Source of the DNA: Saccharomycopsis fibuligera x Saccharomycopsis cf. fibuligera
Lineage: Eukaryota; Ascomycota; Saccharomycetes; Ascoideales; Saccharomycopsidaceae
Assembly (NCBI GenBank): GCA_001936135.1
Contig: CP012809.1
Location: forward strand, 4,847,353 to 4,911,352
DNA: 64,000 nucleotides
Direction of reading: 5' to 3'
The position numbers were made by a program, and so were the translations under genes. The notes under the pieces are model-generated. The model searched no databases. It saw only the letters and a program-made list of their open reading frames with translations, and was not told where the DNA came from. Positions 11,312-20,941 of this stretch are shown piece after piece. Position 1 is the stretch's first letter; each line of letters opens with the position of its first letter.

Positions 11312-11319
11312 TATAAATA
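11312..11319 (+). promoter_or_regulatory. TATA box (TATAAATA) for the non-coding snoRNA host
   Basis: TATAAATA on the + strand lies about 150 bp upstream of the 5' splice site at 11464, with no protein-coding gene in between. It is best explained as the promoter of the non-coding host transcript described next. Inferred from position. Confidence 0.45.
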
Positions 11320-11463
11320 TAAATTTTTCGTCGCCGCCAGTTTATTTCCTTCTTCTTTCTTTTTCCTTTCCTGAGTTCGGTATCAATAGCAGATTAGCAT
11401 CTTTGAGGAACTTTGAAGATGCCGGCTGATTTCTGGTCGCGGAATTAGTTTATTGTTCAATGG

Positions 11464-11720
11464 GTATGTGTTGCTTTTATTGTTGTTGTTAACTGCTGCT
11501 AAAACTGCTCAGTTGGTTTCCAATTCATTTTAATGATGAGAGATTATTTTTTTATACAGTTATCCCTGTCTTAACAATTATGTCGAGAACCTTGTATATC
11601 TGATTTTGAATGAATTGTGCTGACAGTTTTGCTCCGCGGGTTGGCTATAGTTTTAAAGAATTGCCATATTTACTATGGTGTCTTGCTTACTGGATTTTGT
11701 TACTAACAGTGATTCCTTAG
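11464..11720 (+). other. Spliceosomal intron of a non-coding host transcript
   Basis: 257 nt with canonical yeast signals: 5' splice site GTATGT at 11464-11469, branch site TACTAAC at 11701-11707 and 3' splice site CCTTAG ending at 11720. The flanking exons do not code: an ATG at 11419 reaches a stop after nine codons, and the ATG abutting the splice site joins exon 2 to give Met-Val-Thr-stop. The gene is therefore best read as a non-coding snoRNA host rather than a protein gene. Exon 1 probably begins between about 11350 and 11420; the 3' end is not defined. Confidence 0.75.
11521..11617 (+). ncRNA. snR38: Intronic box C/D snoRNA, snR38 homologue (guides 25S rRNA 2'-O-methylation)
   Basis: Lies inside the intron 11464-11720. 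C box ATGATGA is at 11533-11539 and D box CTGA at 11600-11603. A 9-bp terminal stem is formed by CAATTCATT (11521-11529) and AATGAATTG (11609-11617). The element CAGTTATCCCTGT (11557-11569) is a perfect 13-nt complement of ACAGGGATAACTG, the conserved peptidyl-transferase segment of 25S rRNA, and is followed directly by a D'-like box CTTA (11570-11573). The fifth base before D' pairs with the middle G of the GGG, which corresponds to the site known to be guided by snR38 (Gm2815 in S. cerevisiae numbering). In S. cerevisiae snR38 sits in the TEF4 intron; here the host is not TEF4. The second guide region, before D, has no target I recognise. Confidence 0.88.
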
Positions 11721-12016
11721 TTACGTAATTTCTGTGTCGTCTCTGTATATACGCAACAGTAATTTTACATAGAATAATAAATTTAATATCCGGCTAATGT
11801 TTGTGTGTAGCTGCATCTTTGAATGCTAATCCCCAGTTTGTAGAATGATTTTCCATAGTGCTTTCTCACTATTCTGTCTGTGTAGTGTTGGTTCCAGCAG
11901 ATTGGACCATGCTTCTGGTGTATGTTGCGGAAAAAAAAAAGTTTATCAACTCAAAGATGAGCTGTATATGAGACGGCTAGTATAGCGAGGACAGAAATCT
12001 TTGCGAATGCCACACC

Positions 12017-12018
<2 letters not shown>

Positions 12019-12054
<36 letters not shown>
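12019..12054 (+). repeat. (CT)n dinucleotide microsatellite
   Basis: About 18 uninterrupted CT units, a polypyrimidine tract in the gene-free interval between the snoRNA host and the p14 gene. Confidence 0.9.
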
Positions 12055-12057
<3 letters not shown>

Positions 12058-12782
12058 ACAAAATGTTCCCGTTAGATTCATAGAATACAATCTATCCAAT
12101 AGATAGCTGCGCATTCGTGTCCAGCGAGAGAAAATTTATTAATTTCTAGTTTGAAGGTACTATTTTATACTAAGATTACTGCTGGGCTTTCGAACTATAT
12201 GTAGTGTAAGAGAAAAGGTATGTGTGCTCATCAAATATCACAGCTTAGGAGAAAATGCTTACGCAAAGTGAAATTTTTGTCGTTTGTTAAATACATTCTT
12301 TAGTGACGGCTAAAAACTTTTGAAAGTGTTCGAGTTGTACGAACGTTGGTCAAAATGGGAAAAGCTGTTTTAGTTTTGTCAAAAACCTTTTCAATTTCTT
12401 TCATTATAGATCTGTTTTTATGTTTAGCCGACTCGCCAACTATAAGGTAGTTATGACAAACGGTGCCTGTATTATGCTTCCATAATTTGAACCAGCTTTG
12501 TAAACATTCATAATTGTAAATATATAAACGTGTTTATTAGCCCCAATGAACACGGTTTCTGACATAAAATCTGGCGGCTCTTGTGAAAACCATGAGGACC
12601 CTATATTACTCCACCGAGTGAGAGCATAGTCAGTTCTTAAGCGCCTATAAGCGTCTTGATGCAACGCTTTGGGACTAGGTCATCAATAAGCCATGGACTC
12701 TCTCTTATGCTGTAATTACCTAATGTGCTTTTCCTTTTATATGTAAAGTATTGACAGAATTTAATTTGAGCAACGTGTTGTT

Positions 12783-12825
12783 CTTTTTATTTTTATTTTT
12801 ATTTTTATTTTTATTCTTATTTTTG
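12783..12825 (+). repeat. (TTTTA)n pentanucleotide repeat at the p14 3' end
   Basis: Tandem TTTTTA/TTTTA-type units end 15 bp before the stop of the convergent p14 gene. On the p14 sense strand this reads as an A/T-rich efficiency or polyadenylation-like region. Role inferred. Confidence 0.7.
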
Positions 12826-12839
12826 AAATAGCTTCAATC

Positions 12840-13157
12840 TTAGTCTTTGCTTTGCAACTCATTGAGTTTTTCCTTGGCAGCCTCTAATGATATGCTGTCC
12901 ACCATATACAGTAACGCCACCAAATATCTCCCCTGGAAGTTGAAGCCACTAAGATGTTCAATTGCCAACTTGGAAGCTTTCAAGTCGTCGTATACAACAA
13001 AGCAATTGCCCTTCAAATGACTTTCTGTGCCTCTGCGAATCTGTATCACATTTCCGAATTTAGAGCAAAGAGAGTATATGTCGGTCGGATTTGCCTCAAA
13101 TGGAAGGTTTTTGAGAAGAACTATTGGGAACTCTGTTCTTGGCTGGCGAGAAGACAT
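12840..13157 (-). CDS. SF3B14: SF3b p14 (SF3B14/SF3B6) branch-point RNA-binding protein
   Basis: 105 residues forming a single RRM. p14 is the U2 snRNP SF3b subunit that contacts the branch adenosine in the spliceosome. Seen: RNP2-like VLLKNLPFEA (residues 13-22), RNP1-like KGNCFVVYDD (about 49-58), then the diagnostic HLSGFNFQGRYLVALLY, which matches human p14 HLSGFNVCNRYLVVLYY nearly residue for residue. The extended C-terminal helix is short here. S. cerevisiae has no p14, while fission yeast and many other fungi do, so retention fits an intron-richer lineage. The gene is convergent with the snoRNA host and divergent from CCT5. The gene symbol is the human-style name. Confidence 0.88.
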   Translation of the reverse strand: MSSRQPRTEFPIVLLKNLPFEANPTDIYSLCSKFGNVIQIRRGTESHLKGNCFVVYDDLKASKLAIEHLSGFNFQGRYLVALLYMVDSISLEAAKEKLNELQSKD

Positions 13158-13813
13158 ATTTGCGAGCTTGGTGTCGATATGATATTAATGCTGATACTCT
13201 GTCTGGCACTGAAAGCAAAAGGTAAAAGCAAAAACCAAAATGATTATTCTGGGATCGTAGGTCTTGTGGTTAATGTTGAATGGCTGATGAACCATAAGCT
13301 TATACAAACAAAAGGAGTACACGCAAAAGAAACAGAGTAAATTCTAATCAGGTGGAGGGCACATATAGTTCTTGTTTCTAAAGGGCTCTATGGAACTTCA
13401 AGAACTTACAAAGGTACTGTTATTATCAATACAAAAACAATACAGGTAAAGCTTTTTGTTTCTATCTTAGCAGAAACATGTGTTCAAGTTAATAGCAGCA
13501 ATTCAAATCTCTTCTCTAGACTTCTCTCTGTGCTGCCCCGGAAGGATGAGTGTGATTACCATTTGAGTGTCTTCCGGCTACTTTGCTGAAACATCGTTTG
13601 CAAGATTCCCATTTACATGTCCGTATCATGCGTACAGCCGGGCAATGGCAGGAAAAACAGAAAAAAAAAATTCCAAATCAACGACTTTTCAAAACATAGA
13701 AAAAAATGCATCGAAAAATAGGGCACGTAGAAGACACTGTTGAAGGCGTTTTCTCTCAAAGGATTCTAATTGAGTAGATTATTTTGTTAAATCGAAGCAT
13801 ATATAGAACTATA
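13158..13813. other. p14/CCT5 divergent promoter region
   Basis: 656 bp without a gene. It carries an inverted repeat, CCGGAAG at 13538-13544 and CTTCCGG at 13571-13577, separated by 26 bp. This could be a paired binding site or a hairpin; no known factor is assigned. An A-rich tract at 13661-13670 lies before the CCT5 start. Confidence 0.5.
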
Positions 13814-15526
13814 ATGGCACAATTTAATCCACAATCATTGGACATGGCCAATGCCATTGTTGCCCAGGATGAAATGGGTAACCCATTCATCATTGTCAGA
13901 GATCAAGGCAAAAAACAAAGAAGTCATGGTATTGAAGCCACGAAGTCCCACATCATTGCCGCTAGATCGGTGGCCTCTATTATCAAAACAAGTTTGGGCC
14001 CAAGAGGTCTTGATAAGATTCTTGTTTCTCCAGATGGCGAAATCACAATTACCAACGATGGTGCTACGATTTTATCTCAAATGCAAATTGATAATCAGAT
14101 TGCCAAGCTTTTGGTAGAATTGTCCAAGTCGCAAGATGATGAAGTTGGCGATGGTACCACTGGTGTTGTGGTGCTCGCCAGCGCTTTGCTAGATCAAGCA
14201 TTGGAATTGATTGACAAAGGCATTCATCCAATTAAAGTAGCAAACGGTTTTGATGAGGCTTGTAAAGTCGCCATCGCTCATTTGGATGAGATCGCTGATG
14301 AAGTGAAAATACCAAAAACATATGTCAAGAATCAGCAAAGCTCGAGTGGTAACGGTTCTGCCTCAGTAGGCGACGTGGAAGATGGCGACGATTTGTTCAA
14401 AGCATCAAAGACTTCTTTGGGTTCAAAGATTGTTAGCAAATTTCACAATCAATTTGCTCAAATGGCTGTTGATGCCGTTTTATCTGTTGCCGATTTAGAA
14501 AGAAAAGATGTTGATTTCGAATTGATCAAGGTTGAAGGTAAAGTTGGTGGCTCTTTGAACGATTCTAAATTGATTCATGGTGTTATAATCGATAAAGAAT
14601 TCTCCCACCCACAGATGCCTAAGCAAGTTGAAGATGCTAAAATTGCTATTCTTACATGTCCATTTGAACCGCCAAAACCAAAAACTAAACACAAGTTGGA
14701 GATTGATAATGTGGATGAATTCAAAGTTTTGCAGAAATATGAACAAGACAAATTCAAAGAAATGATTGATTTCTTGAAGAAAGCAGGTGCTAACTTGGTG
14801 CTTTGTCAGTGGGGTTTCGATGATGAAGCCAACCATCTTTTGTTACAAAATGAAGTTCCTGCAGTGAGATGGGTTGGTGGCCCAGAAATTGAATTGATTG
14901 CTATTGCTACTAATGGTAGAATTGTTCCGAGATTCGAAGACTTGAGCGAAGCTAAATTAGGTCATGCCGGCTTAGTGAAAGAGATTGAGTTTGGTACTAC
15001 CAAAGACAAAATGCTTGTCATCGAAAAGTGTAGCAACGTCAAGGCTGCTACCGTCTTTGTCAGAGGCTCTAACAAGATGATTGTTGATGAGTCTATAAGA
15101 GCCATCCATGATTCTATATGTGTCGTGAGAAACTTGATCAAAGATAACCGTGTGATTTACGGTGGTGGTGCTGCTGAATTATCCATGTCTATTGCTGTTC
15201 AAGATGAAAGTGATAAAAGAAAGGGTATTGACCAATATGCATTTAAAGCTTTTGCTGATGCATTGGACTCTGTGCCAATGACTTTGGCAGAAAACTCTGG
15301 TTTGAACAGTATTGAAACATTAACAGAGTTGAAGGCTAGACATGTCAAAGAGAAAAACAGTCATTTGGGTGTTGACTGTTTGGGTAAAGGCAGCAACGAT
15401 ATGAAGGAATTGTTTGTTATTGATCCGTTAATCAGTAAGAAACAACAAGTGTTGTTGGCTACCCAATTGAGTAGAATGATTTTGAAAATCAACGATGTGA
15501 TAATTAGTGGAAATGATGCATACTAG
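13814..15526 (+). CDS. CCT5: Chaperonin TRiC/CCT epsilon subunit
   Basis: 570 residues from ATG 13814; the frame is open a little further upstream but only to a TTG, so 13814 is chosen, giving [28 protein letters not shown]5 is one of the eight subunits of the cytosolic CCT ring that folds actin and tubulin with ATP. Seen: ATP-binding [29 protein letters not shown] (about residues 56-84), [11 protein letters not shown] (about 107-117) with the catalytic Asp, [26 protein letters not shown] in the apical/intermediate region, and the C-terminal GGGAAELSM with [22 protein letters not shown] Ser/Gly/Asp-rich insert (about residues 175-193) is not typical. CTG codons are almost absent, as expected for a highly expressed gene of a CUG-reassigned yeast. 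Confidence 0.98.
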   Translation: MAQFNPQSLDMANAIVAQDEMGNPFIIVRDQGKKQRSHGIEATKSHIIAARSVASIIKTSLGPRGLDKILVSPDGEITITNDGATILSQMQIDNQIAKLLVELSKSQDDEVGDGTTGVVVLASALLDQALELIDKGIHPIKVANGFDEACKVAIAHLDEIADEVKIPKTYVKNQQSSSGNGSASVGDVEDGDDLFKASKTSLGSKIVSKFHNQFAQMAVDAVLSVADLERKDVDFELIKVEGKVGGSLNDSKLIHGVIIDKEFSHPQMPKQVEDAKIAILTCPFEPPKPKTKHKLEIDNVDEFKVLQKYEQDKFKEMIDFLKKAGANLVLCQWGFDDEANHLLLQNEVPAVRWVGGPEIELIAIATNGRIVPRFEDLSEAKLGHAGLVKEIEFGTTKDKMLVIEKCSNVKAATVFVRGSNKMIVDESIRAIHDSICVVRNLIKDNRVIYGGGAAELSMSIAVQDESDKRKGIDQYAFKAFADALDSVPMTLAENSGLNSIETLTELKARHVKEKNSHLGVDCLGKGSNDMKELFVIDPLISKKQQVLLATQLSRMILKINDVIISGNDAY

Positions 15527-15932
15527 TTTCTATCGATAGTTTAGTTCTTACTTTTTCTTTCTTTTGTTCTTACTGATATAATAAATCTGCTTTAGTTTCT
15601 GTTAATCAAAGGTAGAGAATTGGTGCTGTAGTAGAGGATGAAGTATATGTTACAAACTAAGAGATGGTTCAAATTTATATTAGTTGGTTACAGATCACAT
15701 GATGTGCCCATTTATTTTTTTTTTTTTTTTTTTATTCCGAAATTTTGATGTTCTGCATCACTGTTTATTACCTTCATTCTAAGCGGTATGTAATACTTTG
15801 CGAGAGTACTGAACTAAAAATACAGAATTGTTGTGCTATAGAGCCAAATATTCCGACATTCTAATTTTAATATAAATCACGCTTTGAATTGACTACTGCC
15901 TTATAGAAAAAGCTAATATAAAAACTATTAGA
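15527..15932. other. CCT5/CLP1 intergenic region
   Basis: 406 bp with a T tract of about 20 bases (about 15715-15733) and one RTCACRTG site (ATCACATG, 15694-15701). No gene seen. Confidence 0.6.
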
Positions 15933-17483
15933 ATGGATTTCCAGTCATCGAAAACGAATACTCAAATAAAGCTACAAGCAGGATCTGAATGGCGATTTGA
16001 GGTCGACTTCACTCAAGAATTGACGGTCAAGGTTTTGTCTGGTATTGTGGAAATCAATGGAACCGAGCTTCCCAACAACATTGAATTCAAATTTAAAGGA
16101 ATTAAGTCTTCAATATTTGCATATCAAGATGCATTGATTCAATATCATGGCTCATTGTCTTCAGAGTACGTTTCCGAAGAAAGCGTGATAAACCAGTATG
16201 TGGCGCTTCACATGGCGTTACAAAACTACAGAAACCAAGCGAAACAAGAAAATTCAACAAAAAACTCACCCAATATCAAGGCTCCTCGGGTTCTTATTGT
16301 TGGACCAAAGGACTCTGGGAAAACTACTTTGGCCAAAGTGCTTGCCAGTTATGCGGTAAAGATGGATAGTTTACCAATGCTTGTCAACTTAAACCCGGCA
16401 GAAGGTGTTTACACCGTTCCTGGTGCTCTTAGTGCCGTTGTTATCAATGACATATTTGATGTTGAACAAGGATGGGGTCATTCAATTTTGAGCGGAGCAT
16501 CGGTTTTCCATCCAACCCAACCAGCAGTAAGTTTCTATGGGTATGAGCACATCAATATCAATCCAAAATATTTCAAATATTGTTACAGTCAGTTGGCTAA
16601 AGTAGTGGAAACTAGGCTAAATGAGGACGAGGCAGTGCGAAGCTCTGGAGTCATCATTGACACGCCACCATTAAGCAACAAAAATTTCAACGTGATTGAA
16701 GATTTAGTGGATCGTTTTCAAATCAATGTGGTGATAGTGTTAGGTAATGAAAGATTATTTATTGACGTCAAGAAAAGGTTTTCGGCTAAAATCAACGAGA
16801 AACCAGGAGATCCGGATTTTTTTAATATCTTGAAAATTGGTAAGTCGGGTGGCTGTGTGGAAAAAGATGAAGCGTTTATCAGAGCCCAGCAGCAACAACA
16901 AATCAAGCAATATTTCTATGGTGAAAGGAAATCTGTGTTGAGTCCTTACACTATTACTTTTGTTGACTATGAAAAAATAAATGTTTACAAAATAAACGAG
17001 AGCGGTAAAGACCTGTCAGGACCAGAGGACCCAAATAATGTCGATGTTTCTTCTGTGTTGCCGATAGGTGAAGGAGTAGATGAAGAAGAGCGAAAAATGT
17101 TGCAAGAATTGAAGCAATCTTCTGCTGATTCCGCAGCTGCTGGAGGTGACAAAGCCAACTCTAACAGCAAAGATGAAAGCATTAAAAGCCGGTCTGGTAC
17201 TGCTGCTTCGGAGGATAGCAATGCTTCAGTTGACGAGATGGTAGATTCTAGTTTAGCTGAAAAAATAGAGCCAGCCTCTTCATATTTACAAAACTCTGTG
17301 ATTGCCTTCGTGCATGCTAATAAGGGTCAATCATTGAAAGATATATTGTCTTCTGGTGTTATGTGTTTTGGGTACGTTAGTGAGGCTAATGATACAAAGA
17401 AGAAAATTAATGTGTTGTTACCAGTTCAAGCTAATTTTCCAAACAAAGTCATATTGTTAGGTGGTTTTAGATACGTTGATTAA
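15933..17483 (+). CDS. CLP1: mRNA cleavage and polyadenylation factor IA subunit Clp1
   Basis: 516 residues. Clp1 bridges Pcf11 and the rest of CF IA during pre-mRNA 3'-end formation and belongs to the polynucleotide-kinase-like P-loop family. Seen: N-terminal beta-domain with GSEWRFEVDF and ELTVKVLSGIVEINGTEL, a P-loop GPKDSGKTT (residues 124-132), VNLNPAEGVYTVPGALSA, the HINPKYF-type segment GYEHININPKYFKY, GVIIDTPPLS, and NVVIVLGNERLF. The C-terminal domain carries a long Ser/Asp/Ala-rich insert (about residues 375-440) before ENSVIAF-like NSVIAFVHANKG. S. cerevisiae Clp1 is 445 residues, so the insert accounts for the extra length. Confidence 0.95.
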   Translation: MDFQSSKTNTQIKLQAGSEWRFEVDFTQELTVKVLSGIVEINGTELPNNIEFKFKGIKSSIFAYQDALIQYHGSLSSEYVSEESVINQYVALHMALQNYRNQAKQENSTKNSPNIKAPRVLIVGPKDSGKTTLAKVLASYAVKMDSLPMLVNLNPAEGVYTVPGALSAVVINDIFDVEQGWGHSILSGASVFHPTQPAVSFYGYEHININPKYFKYCYSQLAKVVETRLNEDEAVRSSGVIIDTPPLSNKNFNVIEDLVDRFQINVVIVLGNERLFIDVKKRFSAKINEKPGDPDFFNILKIGKSGGCVEKDEAFIRAQQQQQIKQYFYGERKSVLSPYTITFVDYEKINVYKINESGKDLSGPEDPNNVDVSSVLPIGEGVDEEERKMLQELKQSSADSAAAGGDKANSNSKDESIKSRSGTAASEDSNASVDEMVDSSLAEKIEPASSYLQNSVIAFVHANKGQSLKDILSSGVMCFGYVSEANDTKKKINVLLPVQANFPNKVILLGGFRYVD

Positions 17484-18632
17484 ATATAATAAGTTATGTT
17501 GGACCAAATAGTAATGTTTTGTTTTACCAAAAAGAAAAAAAAAAAAAAAAAAAAAAAAAAGAAAATGTATAGCTAGATGCCTACAGGAACGCTGATTTTT
17601 TACCGGAAAAATTTCTTGTAAGAAAGTAGTCACTTTATTGTAGTGTTATAAAAAAAAATTTTTTTAGTCAAATAATTTGTTTCGGGGCCCCAAGTATGTG
17701 CGTATACTGAATATTGATTTCTTTCAATTTGCATTAAAAAAATGGCAATATGAACCTTGGATAAAGAAAGACCTGCAATGATTACACCCTTTCAGTTCTT
17801 TCGAAAAAACTAACAAATTTGTTTTTTATGTGTTGGACGCACACATAGCGATATTGACGTTATGTATGTTGAACGTGATGGTCTGTATAAAGTAATGACT
17901 ACTTGAAGATACCGTTAAAGTCAAAACCAACCTCAATAATAGAATACCGGCTATCTTACATAACAACCTAAAATATTTAACGTACAAAAGCTCTTATTAG
18001 TATTTGATACCTACTAAGCACTTCATCCTAAATGATGAGCATTCAAAATTTTTAGGTTATTATTAGTTAATCTGAATTACTACTCAGTTGACCTGTGATA
18101 GAGATCTTGATCTAACCAGATATAATGGGACATTGGTTACGATGATTAGATCCAGGTTTAGAGGATTTGGTGTATTTAATATAAATTTTATGTTATATCT
18201 TTGAAGTATATATTTTCTCACATCAACATTTTGTGTTTAAGATTTCCTACTTTGCCCACAAACCTAAGCACCTTTTTTTTTTTTTTTTTTCATTTTTTTC
18301 GTAATGACCCTAAAACACACGACCATTAGATATGACGGTTCTGTAGTATAACATTAACAAATTTCTCAACGACCACCATAGACAAGAGAGAAAGAACTCG
18401 CAGAGCCTTCTTGTACGTCTACAGATCTGCTGCATATACCGTGGCGTTGGTCATCAACTTTTATGCCGCGAATCAAACTAGCTCGCGGAAAGTCAAACGA
18501 GACAGAAAAAATGAACCTCTAAACGACAACATGCGACTTTTGCAAATGCAACCATAAAAGAATTAGTAGACTATTACCCTTTGTTCTACCTTACCAATCA
18601 TATCAGTACACTTTCATCAGAGAACAATTAAA
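17484..18632. other. Gene-free region between CLP1 and ERG26
   Basis: 1.15 kb. It has an A tract of about 26 bases at 17535-17560 right after CLP1, a T tract at about 18271-18290, and an inverted repeat CCGCGA (18466-18471)/TCGCGG (18483-18488) about 150 bp before ERG26. An ATGATGA at about 18031 followed by CTGA was checked as a C/D snoRNA, but no terminal stem forms. I see no gene. Confidence 0.55.
18466..18488. promoter_or_regulatory. Inverted repeat CCGCGA-N11-TCGCGG upstream of ERG26
   Basis: A perfect 6-bp inverted repeat centred about 155 bp before the ERG26 ATG. CCG/CGG half-sites in inverted array are typical targets of Zn2Cys6 regulators. Ergosterol genes in ascomycete yeasts are commonly controlled by the Zn2Cys6 factor Upc2, but this is not the classical TCGTATA-type sterol element, so the assignment is open. 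Confidence 0.35.
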
Positions 18633-19691
18633 ATGTCTGCACTCAAGATTGACTCTGTACTTCTTATTGGTGGTGCAGGCTTTCTCGGCCTTCATCTTGT
18701 TCAGGAGTTTTACAACATCCAGCCAGCAAGACCAAAAATCACAGTTTTTGATGTACGCCCACTTCCTGAAAAGCCAGCCTCATATTTTACATTCAAATCA
18801 TCAGAAATCGGATTTTTCAAAGGTGACCTTACTTCCGAAGAAGATGTGAAAAGGGCAATCAAAGAGTCAGGAGCTTCTGTGGTGGTACATTCAGCCTCCC
18901 CTATGCACGGTCAAAAACAAGAAATTTATGAAAAAGTCAATGTGCAAGGAACCAAAAACTTGATAAAATGCTGCAAAGATCTTGAGGTAAAAGCCCTTGT
19001 TTATACTTCTTCGGCAGGTGTTATTTTCAATGGTCAAGATATCCATAATGCTGACGAGTCATGGCCAATTCCTGAAGTGCCAATGGACGGTTATAATGAA
19101 ACCAAAGCCATTGCTGAAGATGCAGTGCTTAAGGCTAATGATTTCGACGGCTTGCTTACTGTTGCTTTGAGACCAGCTGGCATTTTTGGCCCTGGTGATA
19201 GACAGCTTGTTCCTGGGTTAAGAAATGTTGCTAAACTTGGTCAATCTAAGTTTCAACTTGGTGACAACAATAACTTATTTGATTGGACTTACGCTGGAAA
19301 TGTTGCTTTGGCTCATGTGCTTGCAGCTGAAAAGCTACTAGATGATAGCACCAAAAAGAGAGTTGGAGGTGAAAAATTCTTTATCACTAATGATGCTCCA
19401 ACCTATTTCTGGACTTTGGCAAGAACAGTTTGGAAAGCAGACAATCATATTGATAAATACAACATTGTCTTATCCAGACCAGTGGCTATTGGTCTTGGTT
19501 ATTTGTCTGAATTTTTCGCTAAATTGGTTGGAAAAGAAGCTGGGTTAACTCCATTTAGAGTAAAAGTTGTTTGCGCCTACCGTTATCATAATATTACTAA
19601 GGCCAAAACAATTCTTGGTTACAAGCCAAAAGTTGGTTTGGAAGAGGGCATCAGATATACCCTTGAATGGATGGATGAAACTAGTAATTGA
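18633..19691 (+). CDS. ERG26: C-3 sterol dehydrogenase (C-4 decarboxylase) of ergosterol synthesis
   Basis: 352 residues. Erg26 oxidatively decarboxylates 4-carboxysterols at the ER together with Erg25, Erg27 and Erg28. It is an extended SDR of the 3-beta-HSD family: NAD-binding GGAGFLG at residues 13-19, VVVHSASPMHG, VYTSSAGVIFNGQDIHNADE with the catalytic Ser region, the YxxxK pair Y154/K158 in GYNETKA, then LRPAGIFGPGDRQLVPG and NNLFDWTYAGNVALAHVLAAEKL. The C-terminal FKVKVVCAYRYHNITKAKTILGYKPKVGLEEGI-type end is also typical. The length equals that of yeast Erg26 (349). No catalytic residue is missing. Confidence 0.96.
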   Translation: MSALKIDSVLLIGGAGFLGLHLVQEFYNIQPARPKITVFDVRPLPEKPASYFTFKSSEIGFFKGDLTSEEDVKRAIKESGASVVVHSASPMHGQKQEIYEKVNVQGTKNLIKCCKDLEVKALVYTSSAGVIFNGQDIHNADESWPIPEVPMDGYNETKAIAEDAVLKANDFDGLLTVALRPAGIFGPGDRQLVPGLRNVAKLGQSKFQLGDNNNLFDWTYAGNVALAHVLAAEKLLDDSTKKRVGGEKFFITNDAPTYFWTLARTVWKADNHIDKYNIVLSRPVAIGLGYLSEFFAKLVGKEAGLTPFRVKVVCAYRYHNITKAKTILGYKPKVGLEEGIRYTLEWMDETSN

Positions 19692-20060
19692 TTTCAATGC
19701 TGTTAATAAAAATAGAACCAATTGCTTCAAGACCAATAATAAGTCCGTTTCTCCACTCATCTGCCATTCACAAATTTTCTTGTTTTTTTTTTTTTGTTTT
19801 TTTTTTCTACCCGACTATTTTAATCGATTAGATTACTGTTTATATAAAATTCTCATAATTTCTTTTATTTTTGTACGGTGCTACGATGAGTTTAACAAAC
19901 GTCGTTATCTATTTCTTGTCTATGCTTGTAAATAAACTAAAAATACTATCAAATACCCAAAAATTGTCATTCAAAACACAAAAGAAAAAGGAAAACAGAT
20001 AGAAAAAGAATGAAAACGTGTTTAAATAAAAGAGCACGAGGCATGCAACTCATATTTAAA
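19692..20060. other. ERG26 / GPI-protein convergent 3' region
   Basis: 369 bp with T tracts at about 19783-19794 and 19797-19806, compatible with 3'-end signals for both converging genes. No gene seen. Confidence 0.6.
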
Positions 20061-20941
20061 TCACAAAACAAATGTCAACATTAATAGTAAAATACTACCG
20101 ATCAATTTTATTTGTTTAGGTTGCATAATTTTGAGTGAGTCCGATCTAAGTCTTGGGCGCTTTATTCTTTTTTTGAATTTTGACTTTTTGTCATCTGTGG
20201 AAGAATCATCATCCTCATCCTCCTCCTCATCATCAAAGTCCTCATTCAAGGTATCTGAAGTACCATTAATGGTCAAATTAGTCTTATTCACACCAGATGC
20301 GACTTGATCAGAATTTAAAAGAGCGTTGTTCGGTAATTGATCCGTACTATTGGTTATTTCATTTGTAACATTATTCTTAGAGCCAAATTTAGAAATCAAC
20401 TTAGCGTCAGGAGTTTTAAAGTTTTTGGACCCACCACGGCCATGACTTTTTGCTCTGTTTGAACTTTTACCAGGAATGTTATCACCATCGGCCTTTTTAA
20501 ATGGCAACCCGCATGCATTCACGTCATTGAGCGGCTCACAATCTGAGTAAAGCACTGACAAAAAACTACCAGATGGACTTCCTGGACACAAACCATAACA
20601 GTCACGACTAAGAGATTGGAGCGCACAACACTCGCAAGCTAAATCATCAGCTTTACAGTCGTCCAATTTTGCAAGAACATCGTTAGCGCAAGTATTCAAT
20701 CTTTGCAACTCGTCCCCTTCCTATAGATTTGTCAGTATACTCATGAAAAGTCACATCCAAAAGCTAAAAACGATTGCCAAAATTTCAAACATACACATGG
20801 TGTTCTTGGGTTTGGATTCATATAAGATCCAAATTCAACGTCATGCTTTTGGTGCTGAGCATAGTGAAAGTTACTGGCATGTGCCTTACCAATAGCACCA
20901 ACCTGGAGCGTAATGAGCAAATGTCCCAACCAATACCTCAT
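20061..20941 (-). CDS. Cys-rich secreted, probably GPI-anchored protein, one intron
   Basis: Two exons on the - strand: exon 1 at 20795-20941 (49 codons) and exon 2 at 20061-20720 (219 codons plus stop), giving 268 residues in phase 0. The intron 20721-20794 (74 nt) has GTATGT, branch TACTGAC and 3' TATAG. The N-terminus MRYWLGHLLITLQVGAIGKAHA is a signal peptide. The mature part has a compact Cys-rich domain spanning the splice junction (for example CKADDLACECC and DCYGLCPG). A Ser/Asn/Asp-rich linker with N-glycosylation sites and an Asp/Glu block follow. The last residues (IKLIGSILLLMLTFVL) form a hydrophobic tail typical of GPI addition. I do not recognise the family. Without splicing the second exon lacks an ATG start, which supports the intron. 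Confidence 0.82.
20721..20794 (-). other. Intron of the Cys-rich GPI-type gene
   Basis: Read on the - strand it begins GTATGT (complement of 20789-20794), carries a TACTGAC branch site, and ends TATAG (complement of 20721-20725). Removing it joins ...RTPC to EGDELQRL in frame. Confidence 0.85.

Larger units (their letters stand above)
11721..12839. other. Intergenic region downstream of the snoRNA intron
   Basis: Contains exon 2 of the non-coding host from 11721, the (CT)n tract and the (TTTTA)n tract listed separately. A second GTATGT occurs at 11922-11927 and a TACTAAG near 12170, so a second intron in the host is conceivable, but no second C/D or H/ACA snoRNA could be drawn. A 74-codon frame at 12440-12664 (- strand) has no protein-like features. 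Confidence 0.5.

Noticed and set aside
13784-13813. Upstream extension of CCT5 to 13784
   Set aside because: The extension begins with TTG; the ATG at 13814 matches the known CCT5 start.
18031-18076. Box C/D snoRNA between CLP1 and ERG26
   Set aside because: ATGATGA and CTGA are only about 45 bp apart and the flanks are not complementary.
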